A stretch of 34,848 nt of DNA from Actinomycetota bacterium (lineage in GTDB: Bacteria > Actinomycetota > Geothermincolia > Geothermincolales > RBG-13-55-18), in contig JABLXL010000038.1 of NCBI GenBank assembly GCA_013178005.1, forward strand, positions 1 to 34,848, written 5' to 3'. Both the position numbers and the translations under genes were made by a program. A model generated the notes under the pieces. That model was not told the DNA's origin. It saw only the letters and a program-made list of their open reading frames with translations, and ran no database searches. How positions within the stretch are numbered: position 1 is the first letter of the stretch; every line of letters begins with the position of its first letter. Shown piece by piece: positions 17,034 to 25,931 of this stretch.

Positions 17034-17059
17034 GGGCGCGGCACGGCCGCGCCCTTTTT
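17034..17059 (+). terminator. Intrinsic terminator
   Basis: Stem GGGCGCGG (17034-17041) with CCGCGCCC (17047-17054), a 5-base loop, then TTTTT at 17055-17059. It separates the HAMP-like remnant from the MBL gene. Confidence 0.8.
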
Positions 17060-17118
17060 ATTATGTCTTGAGTGGTATGCTATACACCGCGGATACTGAC
17101 GGCCTTGGCGACCGGAGT

Positions 17119-17829
17119 ATGGCGATGCTGGACAGGCTTGCGGACGGCCTCTACCGGGTTAGGGGGCCGTTCGGCTCCAACGTCTATATCGTGTCCGACG
17201 GTGGGTTGACCATGGTCGATGGCGGCTTCCCCATGGACCTGCCGGCCGTGCTCCTGGGGTTGAAGTCCCTGGGGGCCGGGCCCCGCGACGTGGACATGGC
17301 CATAGCCACCCATTATCACGGCGACCACACCGGGACCATGGCGCGCATGCAGGCAGCGGGCGCGGAGGTGGCGATGCACCCCGAGGACGCGCCCTACGCG
17401 TCGGGGGAGCGGCCCCAGGAGACCTGCGACGTGGCCTTGCACAAGCTCCTCTTCTATACCGCCCTCTGGCCGCTCTTCCGTTACCGGCACTTCCGGCCCG
17501 ACCGCCAACTCCGGGAAGGGGACCGGCTGGATCTGTTGGGCGGGATGGTGGTGCTCCATACCCCGGGGCATTCTCCCGGAAGCCTGTGCCTCTACGCGGA
17601 GAGGAGGGGCATACTCTTCAGCGGCGACCTTATACGCAACGAGAAAGGGGTGCTTGAGGGACCCCCACCCCACTTCACGCCGGATCAGGACTCGGCGCGA
17701 GTTTCCCTGAGCCGGGTGCGCGAGCTGGACTTCGAGATGTTGCTTCCGGGGCACGGCGAGGTTATCGCCCGGGGAGCGGGAGAACGTTACCGGTCCCTTG
17801 CCCGCGAGGGGAGGATCTGGCCCCTCTGA
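17119..17829 (+). CDS. MBL-fold metallohydrolase
   Basis: Metallo-beta-lactamase-fold protein of 236 residues. Metal-binding motif THYHGDH (HxHxDH type), GMVVLHTPGHSPGSLCLY with the third His, FSGDL with the bridging Asp, and a final GHGE His. The pattern is that of the glyoxalase II-like branch; substrate unknown. The start is taken as ATG 17119 (MAMLDRLADGLYRVRG); a second ATG is at 17125, and no good ribosome binding site is visible. An in-frame extension upstream crosses a terminator and is rejected. The last codons and stop lie inside an exact 96-bp repeat. Confidence 0.82.
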   Translation: MAMLDRLADGLYRVRGPFGSNVYIVSDGGLTMVDGGFPMDLPAVLLGLKSLGAGPRDVDMAIATHYHGDHTGTMARMQAAGAEVAMHPEDAPYASGERPQETCDVALHKLLFYTALWPLFRYRHFRPDRQLREGDRLDLLGGMVVLHTPGHSPGSLCLYAERRGILFSGDLIRNEKGVLEGPPPHFTPDQDSARVSLSRVRELDFEMLLPGHGEVIARGAGERYRSLAREGRIWPL

Positions 17830-17916
17830 GCGGCGCGGCTTCGCGATGTCACATCGCGTTGGGCTAACCCCCTTTTCCAGGGTGGACAACCAAGCCTCTC
17901 TGAACTGCAGGGGTTT
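17821..17916. repeat. 96-bp exact repeat, copy 1 (covers the MBL stop)
   Basis: Identical to 17971-18066, offset 150 bases. It begins in the last three codons of the MBL gene and contains the hairpin CGCGATG-TCA-CATCGCG. A related, degenerate unit (CACCGCGTTGGGGCAACCCC, near 17928-17947) lies between the copies. Confidence 0.9.
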
Positions 17917-17970
17917 TGCTACCTTGCACCGCGTTGGGGCAACCCCGTTGTTATATGGGATTTAAATGAA

Positions 17971-18066
17971 CCCCTCTGAGCGGCGCGGCTTCGCGATGTC
18001 ACATCGCGTTGGGCTAACCCCCTTTTCCAGGGTGGACAACCAAGCCTCTCTGAACTGCAGGGGTTT
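17971..18066. repeat. 96-bp exact repeat, copy 2
   Basis: Second exact copy. Perfect identity implies a recent duplication or gene conversion. The region 17830-18140 has no gene. Confidence 0.9.
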
Positions 18067-18140
18067 CGCGGAGATGCCGAGCGAGAGGCCGCGCGGTGCC
18101 GGGTTCCTCCGAAGCGCGCGTCTCCTTGAAGGAGCGGAGT

Positions 18141-19769
18141 TTACCGAGGCGTTGACTCGCCGGAAAGCCGCCTCGCGACCGCTTCTTTCTCTGACCGCAG
18201 GCGGGCGCGCAGCCGCTCCAGCCTCCCGGCCTCCTCGCCCTTTGTCGGGGCGCTTTCGAGCTTCTCGTCGATGAACCCGGCGGTTCGCATTGCCAAGGCC
18301 ATGATGGTCAGTTGTGGGTTAACTCCCAGGGAAGTGGGGAGCACGCTGGCGTCGCAGATGAAAAGGTTCTCCACCTCCCAGGTCTCGCAGGTGCTCTTGA
18401 CCACCGAGGCGTAAGGGTCGCTGCCCATGCGGCAGGTGCCCATGGGATGGTAGGCGCTGAGCCCGTAGACGCTCGCGCGCTTGAGGCGGGCGCGGGAGAG
18501 CCTCATGAAATCCCGGGGGCCGGAGAGTTCCTTGAAGCCGTCGATGGGGGTGTATACGCGCTTCGCGCCCGCCGCGAACCATATCTCCGCCATGAGCAGG
18601 ATGGATCGCTTGAGGCGGTCCAGGTCCTCGCGCCCCAGGTTGTAGAAGGTCAGGGGCTGGCGCGCCGAGGGCCCCGCCACCACCTTCCCCGCCGAATCAT
18701 GCTCGCTGATCATGGAGCCGTAGCTGGCGATGAAGGGATAGTCGCGCATGGTCTCGGCGTGACGTCTCCCTCCCCAGGGGAGGGTGATGGCCATAACCGC
18801 CGGGGGCAGGGTGACGCCCTCCAGCATGATTCCCTCGGGGGCGAACTCGTCCACGTAGGTGCTCTGGGGGATGCCCTTGGGGTTTCCAACTACCTCCGGC
18901 ATGAGCGCCAGGGTGGCGCCGCAGGGGTGGATGGAGAGGTTTTCCCCCACCCAGCCCGAGGAGAGGCAGATGCGGTTGTGCATGAGCATGGAGGGTGTCT
19001 GGATGGCCCCGGCAGAGAGCACCACCACCGAGGCGTGCACCTCCAGCCGCTGCGTCCGGGCCCCCGTGCGTGGATCCGTGAAGTGGCCGCGAACCCCGGT
19101 CGCGCGGCCGTTGCGGACCAGGATGCGCTCCGCGCGGCAGTGGGTGTAGACGTCGGCTCCCGCCGCCACGGCATCCGGGATGAAGGAGACGTTCGCGCTC
19201 TGCTTGGCGCCGGAAGGGCATCCGTAGGCGCACACCCCGAAGCCCTCGCAGTCCTTGGCGTTCCGGGGCAGAAAACCGCCCGAATAGCCGAGCTTGCCGG
19301 CGTGCTCCAGGAAGAGGAGGTTGTTTTTTCCCGCCACCTCCGGGTCGGCGCGTTTCACGAAAAGGTATTCCTCAAGAGCTGCGTAGAGCAGGTTGAGTTC
19401 GTCCTCCCCGATGTCCTTCAGGCCGTGTTCGAGATGCCAGCGCTTGAGCACGTGGCGCGGGATGCGCAGGCAGGTGCCGGAATTGACGGTGGTGGTGCCC
19501 CCAACCGTTTTTCCCTGGGGGACGACGATGGCGGGAAGTCCCAGGGCCACCGTCTGGCTGGCGTCGCGGTAGAGGCGGGTGAAGGCGTCTGCGGCGCGGA
19601 AGTCGAAATCCTCGCGGGTGAAATGCCCTCCCTCCTCGATGACCACGACGCTGTAACCGGCCTCGGCGAGCTCCTTGGCTATGGGGCCCCCTCCGGCGCC
19701 GGAGCCGATCACCACCACGTCCGCCTCGCGCCTCACGTCTCCCGGCAGGCTCTCGGGCTTGATGATCAT
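18141..19769 (-). CDS. GMC-family FAD-dependent oxidoreductase
   Basis: Glucose-methanol-choline oxidoreductase of 542 residues. FAD-binding GSGAGGGP at 22-29 with the acidic VVVIEEGG strand end; the GGTTTVNSGTCLRIP flavin loop; a Cys-rich CEGFGVCAYGCPSGAK segment; SAGAIQTPSMLM; the catalytic-His region AYHPMGTCRMG; and the C-terminal VLPTSLGVNPQLTIMALA with the Asn partner. Such enzymes oxidise alcohols, sugars or sterols; the substrate cannot be read from sequence. Start ATG 19769 follows GGAGGT with a 6-base spacer; the frame extends further upstream but that part lies within the partner gene. Its first bases overlap the partner's stop (ATGA). Confidence 0.9.
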   Translation of the reverse strand: MIIKPESLPGDVRREADVVVIGSGAGGGPIAKELAEAGYSVVVIEEGGHFTREDFDFRAADAFTRLYRDASQTVALGLPAIVVPQGKTVGGTTTVNSGTCLRIPRHVLKRWHLEHGLKDIGEDELNLLYAALEEYLFVKRADPEVAGKNNLLFLEHAGKLGYSGGFLPRNAKDCEGFGVCAYGCPSGAKQSANVSFIPDAVAAGADVYTHCRAERILVRNGRATGVRGHFTDPRTGARTQRLEVHASVVVLSAGAIQTPSMLMHNRICLSSGWVGENLSIHPCGATLALMPEVVGNPKGIPQSTYVDEFAPEGIMLEGVTLPPAVMAITLPWGGRRHAETMRDYPFIASYGSMISEHDSAGKVVAGPSARQPLTFYNLGREDLDRLKRSILLMAEIWFAAGAKRVYTPIDGFKELSGPRDFMRLSRARLKRASVYGLSAYHPMGTCRMGSDPYASVVKSTCETWEVENLFICDASVLPTSLGVNPQLTIMALAMRTAGFIDEKLESAPTKGEEAGRLERLRARLRSEKEAVARRLSGESTPR

Positions 19770-20173
19770 CGCCGCACCTCCCTGGCGGCCGCCTCCCTGC
19801 GCATCTCGTGCACGTCGAAGCCGAGGCGGACCTGTACGTCGTCGCGGTTGTAATGGGCCATATATATGGGTGTGCCCAGCACGGTGGGGATCGCTCCCAG
19901 GGCGGCGAAACGGCTGGAATAGAGGGAGCGCACGAAGTCGTCCGCCTCCTCCGGCGGCAGGGAATAAACCGACCTGCCCCTGGTTGCCAGGCATACCGCC
20001 TGCAGCACCAGCACCATGGCGTAGAAGAGCATCCGGAAGGCGGGAGTGCCCGCCCGCAGGAATTGGTGGGCGAAGGACGTGACCTGGTCGGGGTCCGCGG
20101 GAGGCATTCCCTCCACGGGTTCGATGAACACCGGCACCAGCCGGCGAAGCCTGCGCGCGAAATAATCCCTCAT
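19766..20173 (-). CDS. Small partner protein of the GMC oxidoreductase
   Basis: Protein of 135 residues coupled by a 4-base overlap to the GMC gene. It begins MRDYFARRLRRLVPVFIEPVEG, has a mostly helical, partly hydrophobic middle (FRMLFYAMVLVLQAVCLATRG) and ends in a charged stretch. No signal peptide or cofactor motif is evident. Small genes next to GMC dehydrogenases often encode an accessory or third subunit, which is my inference here. Otherwise it is a conserved-looking protein of unknown function. Confidence 0.7.
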   Translation of the reverse strand: MRDYFARRLRRLVPVFIEPVEGMPPADPDQVTSFAHQFLRAGTPAFRMLFYAMVLVLQAVCLATRGRSVYSLPPEEADDFVRSLYSSRFAALGAIPTVLGTPIYMAHYNRDDVQVRLGFDVHEMRREAAAREVRR

Positions 20174-20274
20174 CTCGATCTCCCCCTCCCAGCGCGTGTG
20201 TAAGTGGCCCGGCGATCCTCCCAGCCCGAGCCCGTCGCTCTCCCTCGCGGCGCCCGCGAGCTCGCTTTATGAAT

Positions 20275-20304
20275 ATTCTATGACTGGCTTGTTCAAGGCG
20301 TCAA
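20275..20304 (-). promoter_or_regulatory. Sigma-70-type promoter of the GMC operon
   Basis: Minus strand: TTGACG (20299-20304), 18-base spacer, TAGAAT (20275-20280); 5 of 6 matches in each box. It lies about 100 bases before the small partner gene and is divergent from murI. Confidence 0.6.
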
Positions 20305-20331
20305 CGCGGGGGAGAACGGGCGGCGCGGTCG

Positions 20332-20340
20332 TGCTAGAAT
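20332..20340 (+). promoter_or_regulatory. Extended -10 promoter of the murI operon
   Basis: TGCTAGAAT, an extended -10 box (TGn plus TAGAAT) with no clear -35. The transcript would start near 20347, leaving a leader of about 85 bases before murI. Confidence 0.5.
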
Positions 20341-20433
20341 AGGGCTTTGCGTGGGGTAGTCCTCGCGCGGGGACGAAAAAGGGTGACCGGCGCCTGCCTG
20401 GAGAATGCGGACAGGAAGGAAGAGGTATCGACC

Positions 20434-21252
20434 TTGAACGACGCGCCCATAGGCATCTTCGACTCCGGCCTGGGGGGGCTCACGGTGATGAAGGCGGTGA
20501 TGCGCCGCCTCCCCCGGGAGTCCATCATCTACTTCGGCGACAGCGCGCGCGGTCCCTACGGGCCCCGGGACATCGCGGAGATACGCGGTTTCGCAGTGGA
20601 AATCGCCCGCTTCCTCGAGGATATGGGGGTCAAGATAGTGGTCGTAGCCTGTAACTCGGCCACCTCGGCGGGGTTGCTCGAGGCGCAGCGCGCCTGCAGG
20701 GTGCCGGTGCTCGGGGTGGTGGAGCCGGGGGCCAGGGGGGCGGTGCAGGCCACCCTGAACCGGCGCATAGCGGTGATCGGCACCAGGGCGACGGTGCGAA
20801 GCAGATCCTACCCGCGAGCCATCCGCCTCCTCGACGCGGGCGCCAGGGTGTTCTCCCGGGCCTGCCCCACCCTGGTGGACTTCGTGGAACGCGGCGAGGT
20901 CGAGGGAGCGCGGGTGGAGGCGGAGGTGCGGAGGTACCTGGCGCCCCTGCTCGGGCAGGGAGTGGACACCATCGTGCTGGGTTGCACCCACTACCCCCTG
21001 CTGCGCGGGGTCATCGCCGGCGTGGCGGGAGAGGGGATCAGGCTCATAAGCTCGGACGAGGAGGTGGCGCGGGAGGTGGAGGAGAACCTGGTGCGCAGGG
21101 GATTCCTGCGCGATCACGGCGAGCCCCCGGCTCACCGCTTCCTGTTCACGGGCGACGTGGATAGGGCAAAGGAACTGGGACGCGTTTTCCTGGGTCCCGA
21201 GGTGGTCGAGGTGGAGAAGGTCGGGCTTCCCCTGCGGGGGGTGAGGGGGTGA
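20434..21252 (+). CDS. murI: Glutamate racemase
   Basis: MurI, 272 residues, makes D-glutamate for peptidoglycan. The two catalytic Cys are at about 73 (ACNSATS) and 184 (GCTHYPLL); DSGLGG is at 10-15, and GDSARGPYG and GVVEPGARGA are present. The start is TTG 20434, with an AGGAAGGAAGAGGT purine tract just upstream, giving the normal length and an N-terminus beginning at the first conserved strand (NDAPIGIFDSG). The frame is open further up to 20347, but that coincides with the predicted transcription start. First gene of a tight operon with the MBL gene, rph and rdgB. Confidence 0.94.
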   Translation: MNDAPIGIFDSGLGGLTVMKAVMRRLPRESIIYFGDSARGPYGPRDIAEIRGFAVEIARFLEDMGVKIVVVACNSATSAGLLEAQRACRVPVLGVVEPGARGAVQATLNRRIAVIGTRATVRSRSYPRAIRLLDAGARVFSRACPTLVDFVERGEVEGARVEAEVRRYLAPLLGQGVDTIVLGCTHYPLLRGVIAGVAGEGIRLISSDEEVAREVEENLVRRGFLRDHGEPPAHRFLFTGDVDRAKELGRVFLGPEVVEVEKVGLPLRGVRG

Positions 21253-22007
21253 GGCTGACCGTTCTAGGGGCCTCGGGGACCTACCCGCGCCCCGGAGGGG
21301 CAACCAACGGCTTCCTGGTGCGGGAGGGAGGGACCTCCCTGGCCATAGAGCTTGGAAACGGCTGCCTCTCCAACCTGCTGCGGGAGGTGGAGCTCACCGC
21401 CGTTGACGCGGTGGTCGTCACGCACATGCACGTCGATCACTTCGGCGACCTCTACCCGCTCTATTACGCCCTGCGCTTTCATCCCCGCCGGCCCTGGGGG
21501 CAACGCCTGCTGCTCCCCCGAGGCGGGCTGGAGCTCCTGGGCAGGATACTGGGGGAAGACTCGCGGGAGTACCTGCCGCGGGTGTTCGCCGCCGAGACCC
21601 TGGAGGCGGGAAGGGATTACCGCGTGGGGGGGATGACCCTGCGCGCGTACCCCACCCGGCATCCGGTGGAGGGCTACGCCTTGCGCCTGGAGGGAGACGG
21701 GTGGAGCATGGCGTATTCCTCCGATTCCTCGCCCTGTCCGGGAGTGGAGGAGGCCGCGCGGGACGTGGACCTCTTCATCTGCGAGGCCACCTTGCCCGCA
21801 TCCTACGAGGAGGAGGCCTCCCACGGGCACATGACCTCCAGGCAGGCGGGGGAGACGGCGGCGCGGGCCGGGGCGAGGAAGCTGGTGCTCACCCACATCT
21901 GGCCCACCTTCGACGTGGTTGATATCGTGCGCGAGGCGGGGGAGACTTATGAGGGAGAGGTCCTGCCCGCGCGAGAGGGCATGACCCTTAGCCTGGGAGG
22001 AGGATAG
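21249..22007 (+). CDS. MBL-fold hydrolase, RNase Z-like
   Basis: 252 residues, GTG start overlapping the murI stop by 4 bases. MBL motifs: [11 protein letters not shown] (HxHxDH), [19 protein letters not shown] with the metal Asp, CEATLP, and a [28 protein letters not shown] end, which is the ElaC/RNase Z-like arrangement. Genes of this type often sit next to murI and rph in Actinobacteria. It could process RNA or hydrolyse a small ester; the exact role is unknown. Confidence 0.85.
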   Translation: MRLTVLGASGTYPRPGGATNGFLVREGGTSLAIELGNGCLSNLLREVELTAVDAVVVTHMHVDHFGDLYPLYYALRFHPRRPWGQRLLLPRGGLELLGRILGEDSREYLPRVFAAETLEAGRDYRVGGMTLRAYPTRHPVEGYALRLEGDGWSMAYSSDSSPCPGVEEAARDVDLFICEATLPASYEEEASHGHMTSRQAGETAARAGARKLVLTHIWPTFDVVDIVREAGETYEGEVLPAREGMTLSLGGG

Positions 22008-22008
22008 T

Positions 22009-22761
22009 ATGGCCAGGCGCGACGGCAGGAAGGCGCATGAACTAAGGCGCATGACCATAATCCGTGACTACATTGCCCACGCCGAGGGTTCGGCGTGGGT
22101 GGAGATGGGGGGGACCAGGGTGTTGTGCACGGCGACCCTGGAGTTCAAGGTCCCCCAGTTCCTCAGGGGAACGGGGCGCGGCTGGATCACGGCGGAGTAC
22201 GGCATGCTGCCGCGCTCCACCCAGGAGAGGATGAACCGCGAGTCGTCCGCGGGACGCCAGGGGGGGAGGACGCTGGAGATACAGCGCATGATCGGCCGCT
22301 CCCTCCGCGCGGTCGCGGACATGGAGGCGCTGGGAGAATGTACCATCTGGATGGACTGCGACGTCATCCAGGCGGACGGGGGCACGCGCACCGCGGCCAT
22401 CAACGGCGCCTACGTGGCACTCTACGACGCCTTCCGGCGCATGATCGAGACGGGAAGGCTCAAGGAGATGCCCCTGCGGGATTCCGTGGGGGCGGTGAGC
22501 GTGGGCATCGTGGACGGGACCCCCATGCTGGACCTGGATTTCGAAGAAGACGCCCGGGCCGAAGTGGACATGAACGTGGTGATGACTGGAGGGGGACTGC
22601 TGGTGGAGCTGCAGGGCACGGGGGAGAAACGTGCCTTCAGCCGCGACGAGCTACAGGAAGCCCTGGACCTGGCACAACGCGGGATAGAGCAGGTGACCTG
22701 GCTGCAGAACCGGGCCCTCATGGCCGAGGACGGGAGAGCGGAGCTGGAGGTGGGTTCTTGA
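22009..22761 (+). CDS. rph: Ribonuclease PH
   Basis: RNase PH, 250 residues, a phosphate-dependent 3'-5' exoribonuclease that trims tRNA 3' ends. Family stretches: [42 protein letters not shown], the catalytic-region [56 protein letters not shown]. One base separates it from the preceding stop, and its own stop overlaps rdgB. Confidence 0.96.
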   Translation: MARRDGRKAHELRRMTIIRDYIAHAEGSAWVEMGGTRVLCTATLEFKVPQFLRGTGRGWITAEYGMLPRSTQERMNRESSAGRQGGRTLEIQRMIGRSLRAVADMEALGECTIWMDCDVIQADGGTRTAAINGAYVALYDAFRRMIETGRLKEMPLRDSVGAVSVGIVDGTPMLDLDFEEDARAEVDMNVVMTGGGLLVELQGTGEKRAFSRDELQEALDLAQRGIEQVTWLQNRALMAEDGRAELEVGS

Positions 22762-23378
22762 GCCACGCCAGGCTGGCCCTGGCCACCGGCAACCGCGGGA
22801 AGGCGCGGGAGATCGCGGAAGTCCTCGACGGCCTTGAGCTGGATATCCTTACCAGGGATGACTTCGATGAATGGCCCGACCTGGAGGAGACGGGGAAGAC
22901 CTTCGAGGAGAACGCTGTCGCCAAGGCGCTGGAGCTGTCACGCTGGTCGGGCCTGCCGGCGCTGGCCGATGACTCCGGCCTGGAGGTGGAAGCGCTGGGA
23001 GGAGCGCCGGGAGTGGACAGCGCCATCTACGCGGGCACCCATGGGAACGACGCCGCCAACGTCGCGCGCCTGCTGCGGGAGCTGGAGGGCATCCCGCAAC
23101 GGGAGAGGGGGGCTCGGTTCGTCTGCGTGCTCGCCCTCGCCTCGCCGGCCGGGGACACGGTGTTGGTGCGTGAGACATGCGAGGGCGCGGTGTCCGAGGC
23201 GCCACGGGGGGACAAGGGGTTCGGGTACGACCCGGTTTTCATCCCCGCGGGCATGAGCCGCACCATGGCCGAGCTCACCCTGGAGGAGAAGAACGCCGTC
23301 AGCCACCGCGGCAAGGCGCTGCGGCGCTTGCGCGCCCTACTGGAGGCCGGCGAACCCGCCTGGCTCTTCTCCAGATGA
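22758..23378 (+). CDS. rdgB: XTP/dITP diphosphatase (RdgB/HAM1 family)
   Basis: House-cleaning nucleotide pyrophosphatase, 206 residues, removing non-canonical XTP and dITP. Motifs: [65 protein letters not shown]. The start is TTG 22758, supported by GGAGGT at 22746-22751 with a 6-base spacer and a TTGA overlap with the rph stop. The frame is open much further upstream, inside rph, but that is shadow coding. Last gene of the murI operon. Confidence 0.95.
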   Translation: MSHARLALATGNRGKAREIAEVLDGLELDILTRDDFDEWPDLEETGKTFEENAVAKALELSRWSGLPALADDSGLEVEALGGAPGVDSAIYAGTHGNDAANVARLLRELEGIPQRERGARFVCVLALASPAGDTVLVRETCEGAVSEAPRGDKGFGYDPVFIPAGMSRTMAELTLEEKNAVSHRGKALRRLRALLEAGEPAWLFSR

Positions 23379-23478
23379 AGTAAAATAAAAAAGTCAGGAC
23401 CCAGAACCGCCTTTCCGGCTTTCCACGCTTGCTCTACGCAGTGACACATTTCATCGAAATGCCTGGAAGGAGTGAGAG

Positions 23479-23937
23479 ATGGCGAAAACCCATGTTTCCG
23501 CGCATACCGTATCCGTGCATGTGCGACGGCCCATCGAAGAGGTGTTCGATTACCTCACCACCGCCGCAAACTGGCCCAGGTGGCATCCCGCGACGGTTTC
23601 GGTCTCGGGAGCGGTCGATCACCCGGCCTTGGAGGGAGAGGTCATCGTCGAGAAGGTCAAGCACGGCCCATTGAGGGACACTTTCGCCTGGGAGGTGGTG
23701 GAGAGGCGGGCGCCGCACCATTGGGCCATAAGGGCGGCGAGCGAACGCCACGGTCAGAAGGTGAAAATCATATACACCCTGAGCGAGGAAGAAGGGGGTA
23801 CCAGATGGGAAAGGGAGATGCGTTTCTACTTCCCCTCCTGGTTCGCCCCCCTGGACCGGCTGCTTGCGGCTCGCATACTGAGGAAGAACTCCGAGACGGC
23901 GGTGAGGCAGTTGAAGGAGCTGATGGAGTACTTTTAG
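23479..23937 (+). CDS. SRPBCC-family protein
   Basis: 152 residues of the START/polyketide-cyclase-like SRPBCC fold, a hydrophobic ligand pocket. Begins VHVRRPIEEVFDYLTTAANWPRWHP, the usual first strand and helix, with EGTRWEREMRFYF-type strands and a long C-terminal helix (KNSETAVRQLKELMEYF). The ligand is unknown. ATG at 23479 with GGAAGGAG about 8 bases upstream. It stands alone, 100 bases after rdgB. Confidence 0.8.
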   Translation: MAKTHVSAHTVSVHVRRPIEEVFDYLTTAANWPRWHPATVSVSGAVDHPALEGEVIVEKVKHGPLRDTFAWEVVERRAPHHWAIRAASERHGQKVKIIYTLSEEEGGTRWEREMRFYFPSWFAPLDRLLAARILRKNSETAVRQLKELMEYF

Positions 23938-23966
23938 ACCGCTGGGGATCTTTGGGGAAAATAAAA

Positions 23967-24042
23967 TGGAGCGGGAGACGGGCCTCGAACCCGCGACCTA
24001 GAGCTTGGAAGGCTCTCGCTCTTCCAACTGAGCTACTCCCGC
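23967..24042 (-). tRNA. tRNA-Gly(TCC)
   Basis: Cloverleaf complete: acceptor GCGGGAG/CTCCCGC, anticodon loop CTTCCAA (anticodon TCC), T-loop TTCGAGG, CCA encoded. Extended -10 box (TGCTAGAAT) at 24057-24065 precedes it. Confidence 0.95.
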
Positions 24043-24056
24043 TCGTCGCAGAGAAT

Positions 24057-24065
24057 ATTCTAGCA
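24057..24065 (-). promoter_or_regulatory. Extended -10 promoter of tRNA-Gly
   Basis: Minus-strand TGCTAGAAT, 15 bases before the tRNA 5' end, without a good -35. The 220 bases between the Gly and Pro tRNAs otherwise show nothing. Confidence 0.45.
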
Positions 24066-24262
24066 CATGTTCCGGCTCGGCCGTCCCCTTGGCGACCGTG
24101 CTTTCACCTTCTGGAAAGAGCTGATGTTTCGTCCATGATTCGCGGATCGATCCCTCGGGGAGAATAGCCAACGTTGGATGGCCATGTTTCGGCGAGAGAG
24201 TGAATCCGTTGTCCCCTTGGGGAATGAGCACGGCGCCAGGTTGCTCGTCGGCTGGAACAAAA

Positions 24263-24340
24263 TGGTCGGGGTGGGCGGATTTGAACCGCCGACCTCATGC
24301 TCCCAAAGCATGCGCGCTGACCAAGCTGCGCTACACCCCG
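24263..24340 (-). tRNA. tRNA-Pro(TGG)
   Basis: Acceptor CGGGGTG/CACCCCG, anticodon loop TTTGGGA (anticodon TGG), T-loop TTCAAAT, CCA encoded. Extended -10 box just upstream. Confidence 0.95.
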
Positions 24341-24348
24341 ACGGCAAG

Positions 24349-24357
24349 ATTATAACA
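24349..24357 (-). promoter_or_regulatory. Extended -10 promoter of tRNA-Pro
   Basis: Minus-strand TGTTATAAT, 9 bases before the mature tRNA, with a poor -35. The stretch 24361-24761 beyond it has no gene I trust; an isolated TATAAT on the plus strand lies at 24581-24586. Confidence 0.5.
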
Positions 24358-24761
24358 CCAGCCCTCCACAAAAGCGGGCCCCATCGCCGCGGCGGGATAG
24401 CGGGCTCGCCCGCGCGGTCGTGCGGGCGCGGCGCGAGCCAGACATCGGACGGCTCGTATTGTTCGGACTGTCGCAATGCCGTAAGACGTGGAACGGGTGG
24501 AGAACCAGTCGTGTCGTGGAAAGGTATGTCCATCGCGATGTCTTTGCGCGGCTCGCCTTCCGATGCAGACGGATCGTTACTATAATTGGCGGCGTGGGCT
24601 GGTTTCCGGAAACGTTAATTCGCCGGAGGTCATCGATTGCATGCAGCTCGGCGACGGGCCACAGTTCATGCGCGGGGAGAAGAAAGGTGAGGCAGGCAAA
24701 TCGAAGTCGAACGCACTTTCCTCCTCCTCGACATAGGTCGGCGCGAAAGGGAGGTAGAACG

Positions 24762-25388
24762 ATGCTTGTAGAGAAGGGTTGGTTCATACCCACGCTGCAG
24801 TTCGGATGCGAGGACGTCTTCCTGGTGGAGGATTGGGACGAAACGCCGGCCGGGCCCTACAAGGCCGTCTTCCACTTCACGCCCGAGGACTATCGCACCC
24901 TGTACGTGAACAGCGAGGCTGGGAGGGACCTGGTCTCCACCATCCACCGCTTCGACGAGATGAGGGTGACGGCGGTGGACTCGCGGCGCGTCGACGGGCG
25001 ATGGAGCATCGAGGTGGACACCGGAGATAAGGGCGACCTGCGCATAGAGGTGGATTACCGGGAGACTCCCCTGCTCAAGGCGGTAAACCTCGTCGCCCGG
25101 CGTACGCCCGACGTCATCGCCCGCAACCCTCTCTACTGTGGACTGCTCCCGCGCCTGGCCGCCCCCATACTCGGCACCGATCCCAGCCAGAAGCTGATGG
25201 GGGTCACGGAGATGGGCCGCAACACGCGTTTCCGCTTGGAGCGCGTGTTCAAGGTCGAGTCGGCCCGTTGCGTCTGGGGCGGAAACGAGCCGGGTCCCCT
25301 GGTTGACTGCTGCTTCAAGCACGACATGGGCGTCTACAGCACCATCTCCAAGGCCATGGTGAGCTACCTTTACCTTTTCGTGGACTAG
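24762..25388 (+). CDS. Protein of unknown function, 208 residues
   Basis: Start ATG 24762 behind GGGAGGT with about 7 bases spacing. Begins MLVEKGWFIPTLQFGCEDVFLVEDWDETP; a mostly beta-strand, soluble protein with VTAVDSRRVDGRWSIEVDTG, a central helix RTPDVIARNPLYCGLLPRL and a Cys pair near the end (DCCFKHDMGVYSTI). No signal peptide, no membrane helix and no catalytic motif that I recognise. The frame is open upstream, but the strong ribosome binding site fixes the start. It stands alone between tRNA genes. Confidence 0.7.
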   Translation: MLVEKGWFIPTLQFGCEDVFLVEDWDETPAGPYKAVFHFTPEDYRTLYVNSEAGRDLVSTIHRFDEMRVTAVDSRRVDGRWSIEVDTGDKGDLRIEVDYRETPLLKAVNLVARRTPDVIARNPLYCGLLPRLAAPILGTDPSQKLMGVTEMGRNTRFRLERVFKVESARCVWGGNEPGPLVDCCFKHDMGVYSTISKAMVSYLYLFVD

Positions 25389-25489
25389 GGGCAACGGGGA
25401 GAGTTTGTCAACGCTAAGGCCCACGTGACGCGACCTGGAGGGCTAATTCCATGACATATGCCCGCGCTGATCTCCGCCCCGGCTAGCCA

Positions 25490-25810
25490 AATGGTGGACG
25501 CAAGCCCCATGCGCTCGCCTTTCTACATCCACTGGCTTTTTACTTCATGGAGGGCGAGATAACTCGTGTTCTGGTGAAGCCTTACGCAAATGAAGCCGTG
25601 GTTTCGCCCTTCAAGGACACGATCGGGTCTTTCCACCGCATAACCCTCCTCATAGGTCTGCAAGTCGTACTTGCCGACCTGGCTTTCCTTTCCGCAAAGG
25701 CGTTCTCTTTGGGGCAGTGGGTATGGCTGAGGTAATGGGCGATGCCTTCCTTCCTCGACCAAGGGGTTGAAGTGCTCCGGGGACTCCACCACGTCCACCC
25801 GAATCACGGA
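25490..25810 (-). mobile_element. Decayed transposase 3' end, remnant 1
   Basis: On the minus strand the end reads RLHQNTSYLALHEVKSQWM, matching the HQxLGYxTPxEF end of integrase-core (IS3/IS481-type) transposases. The matching DNA recurs at 26190-26280. Upstream coding is partly scrambled, so this is a relic. The surrounding 25389-25930 has no intact gene. Confidence 0.5.
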
Positions 25811-25931
25811 TTCCTGACTTGACCGCTAGTCCCGCCCCCGTTTATCTGTGGCCCGCGCGATGCGTTAAACGCGCGGCTCCGGCCCGGAGACCGGAAGGGC
25901 GAAGGGATATAGCGTCTGAGCTAATGCGAAA

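Noticed and set aside
16795-17829. Single 344-residue HAMP-MBL protein
   Set aside because: A strong terminator lies in the frame and the N-terminal part lacks a start; the two parts are annotated separately.
19770-19994. N-terminal extension of the GMC oxidoreductase
   Set aside because: It overlaps the partner gene, while GGAGGT and the family N-terminus support ATG 19769.
22095-22757. Long upstream part of the rdgB frame
   Set aside because: It is the shadow frame of rph; TTG 22758 has a strong ribosome binding site.
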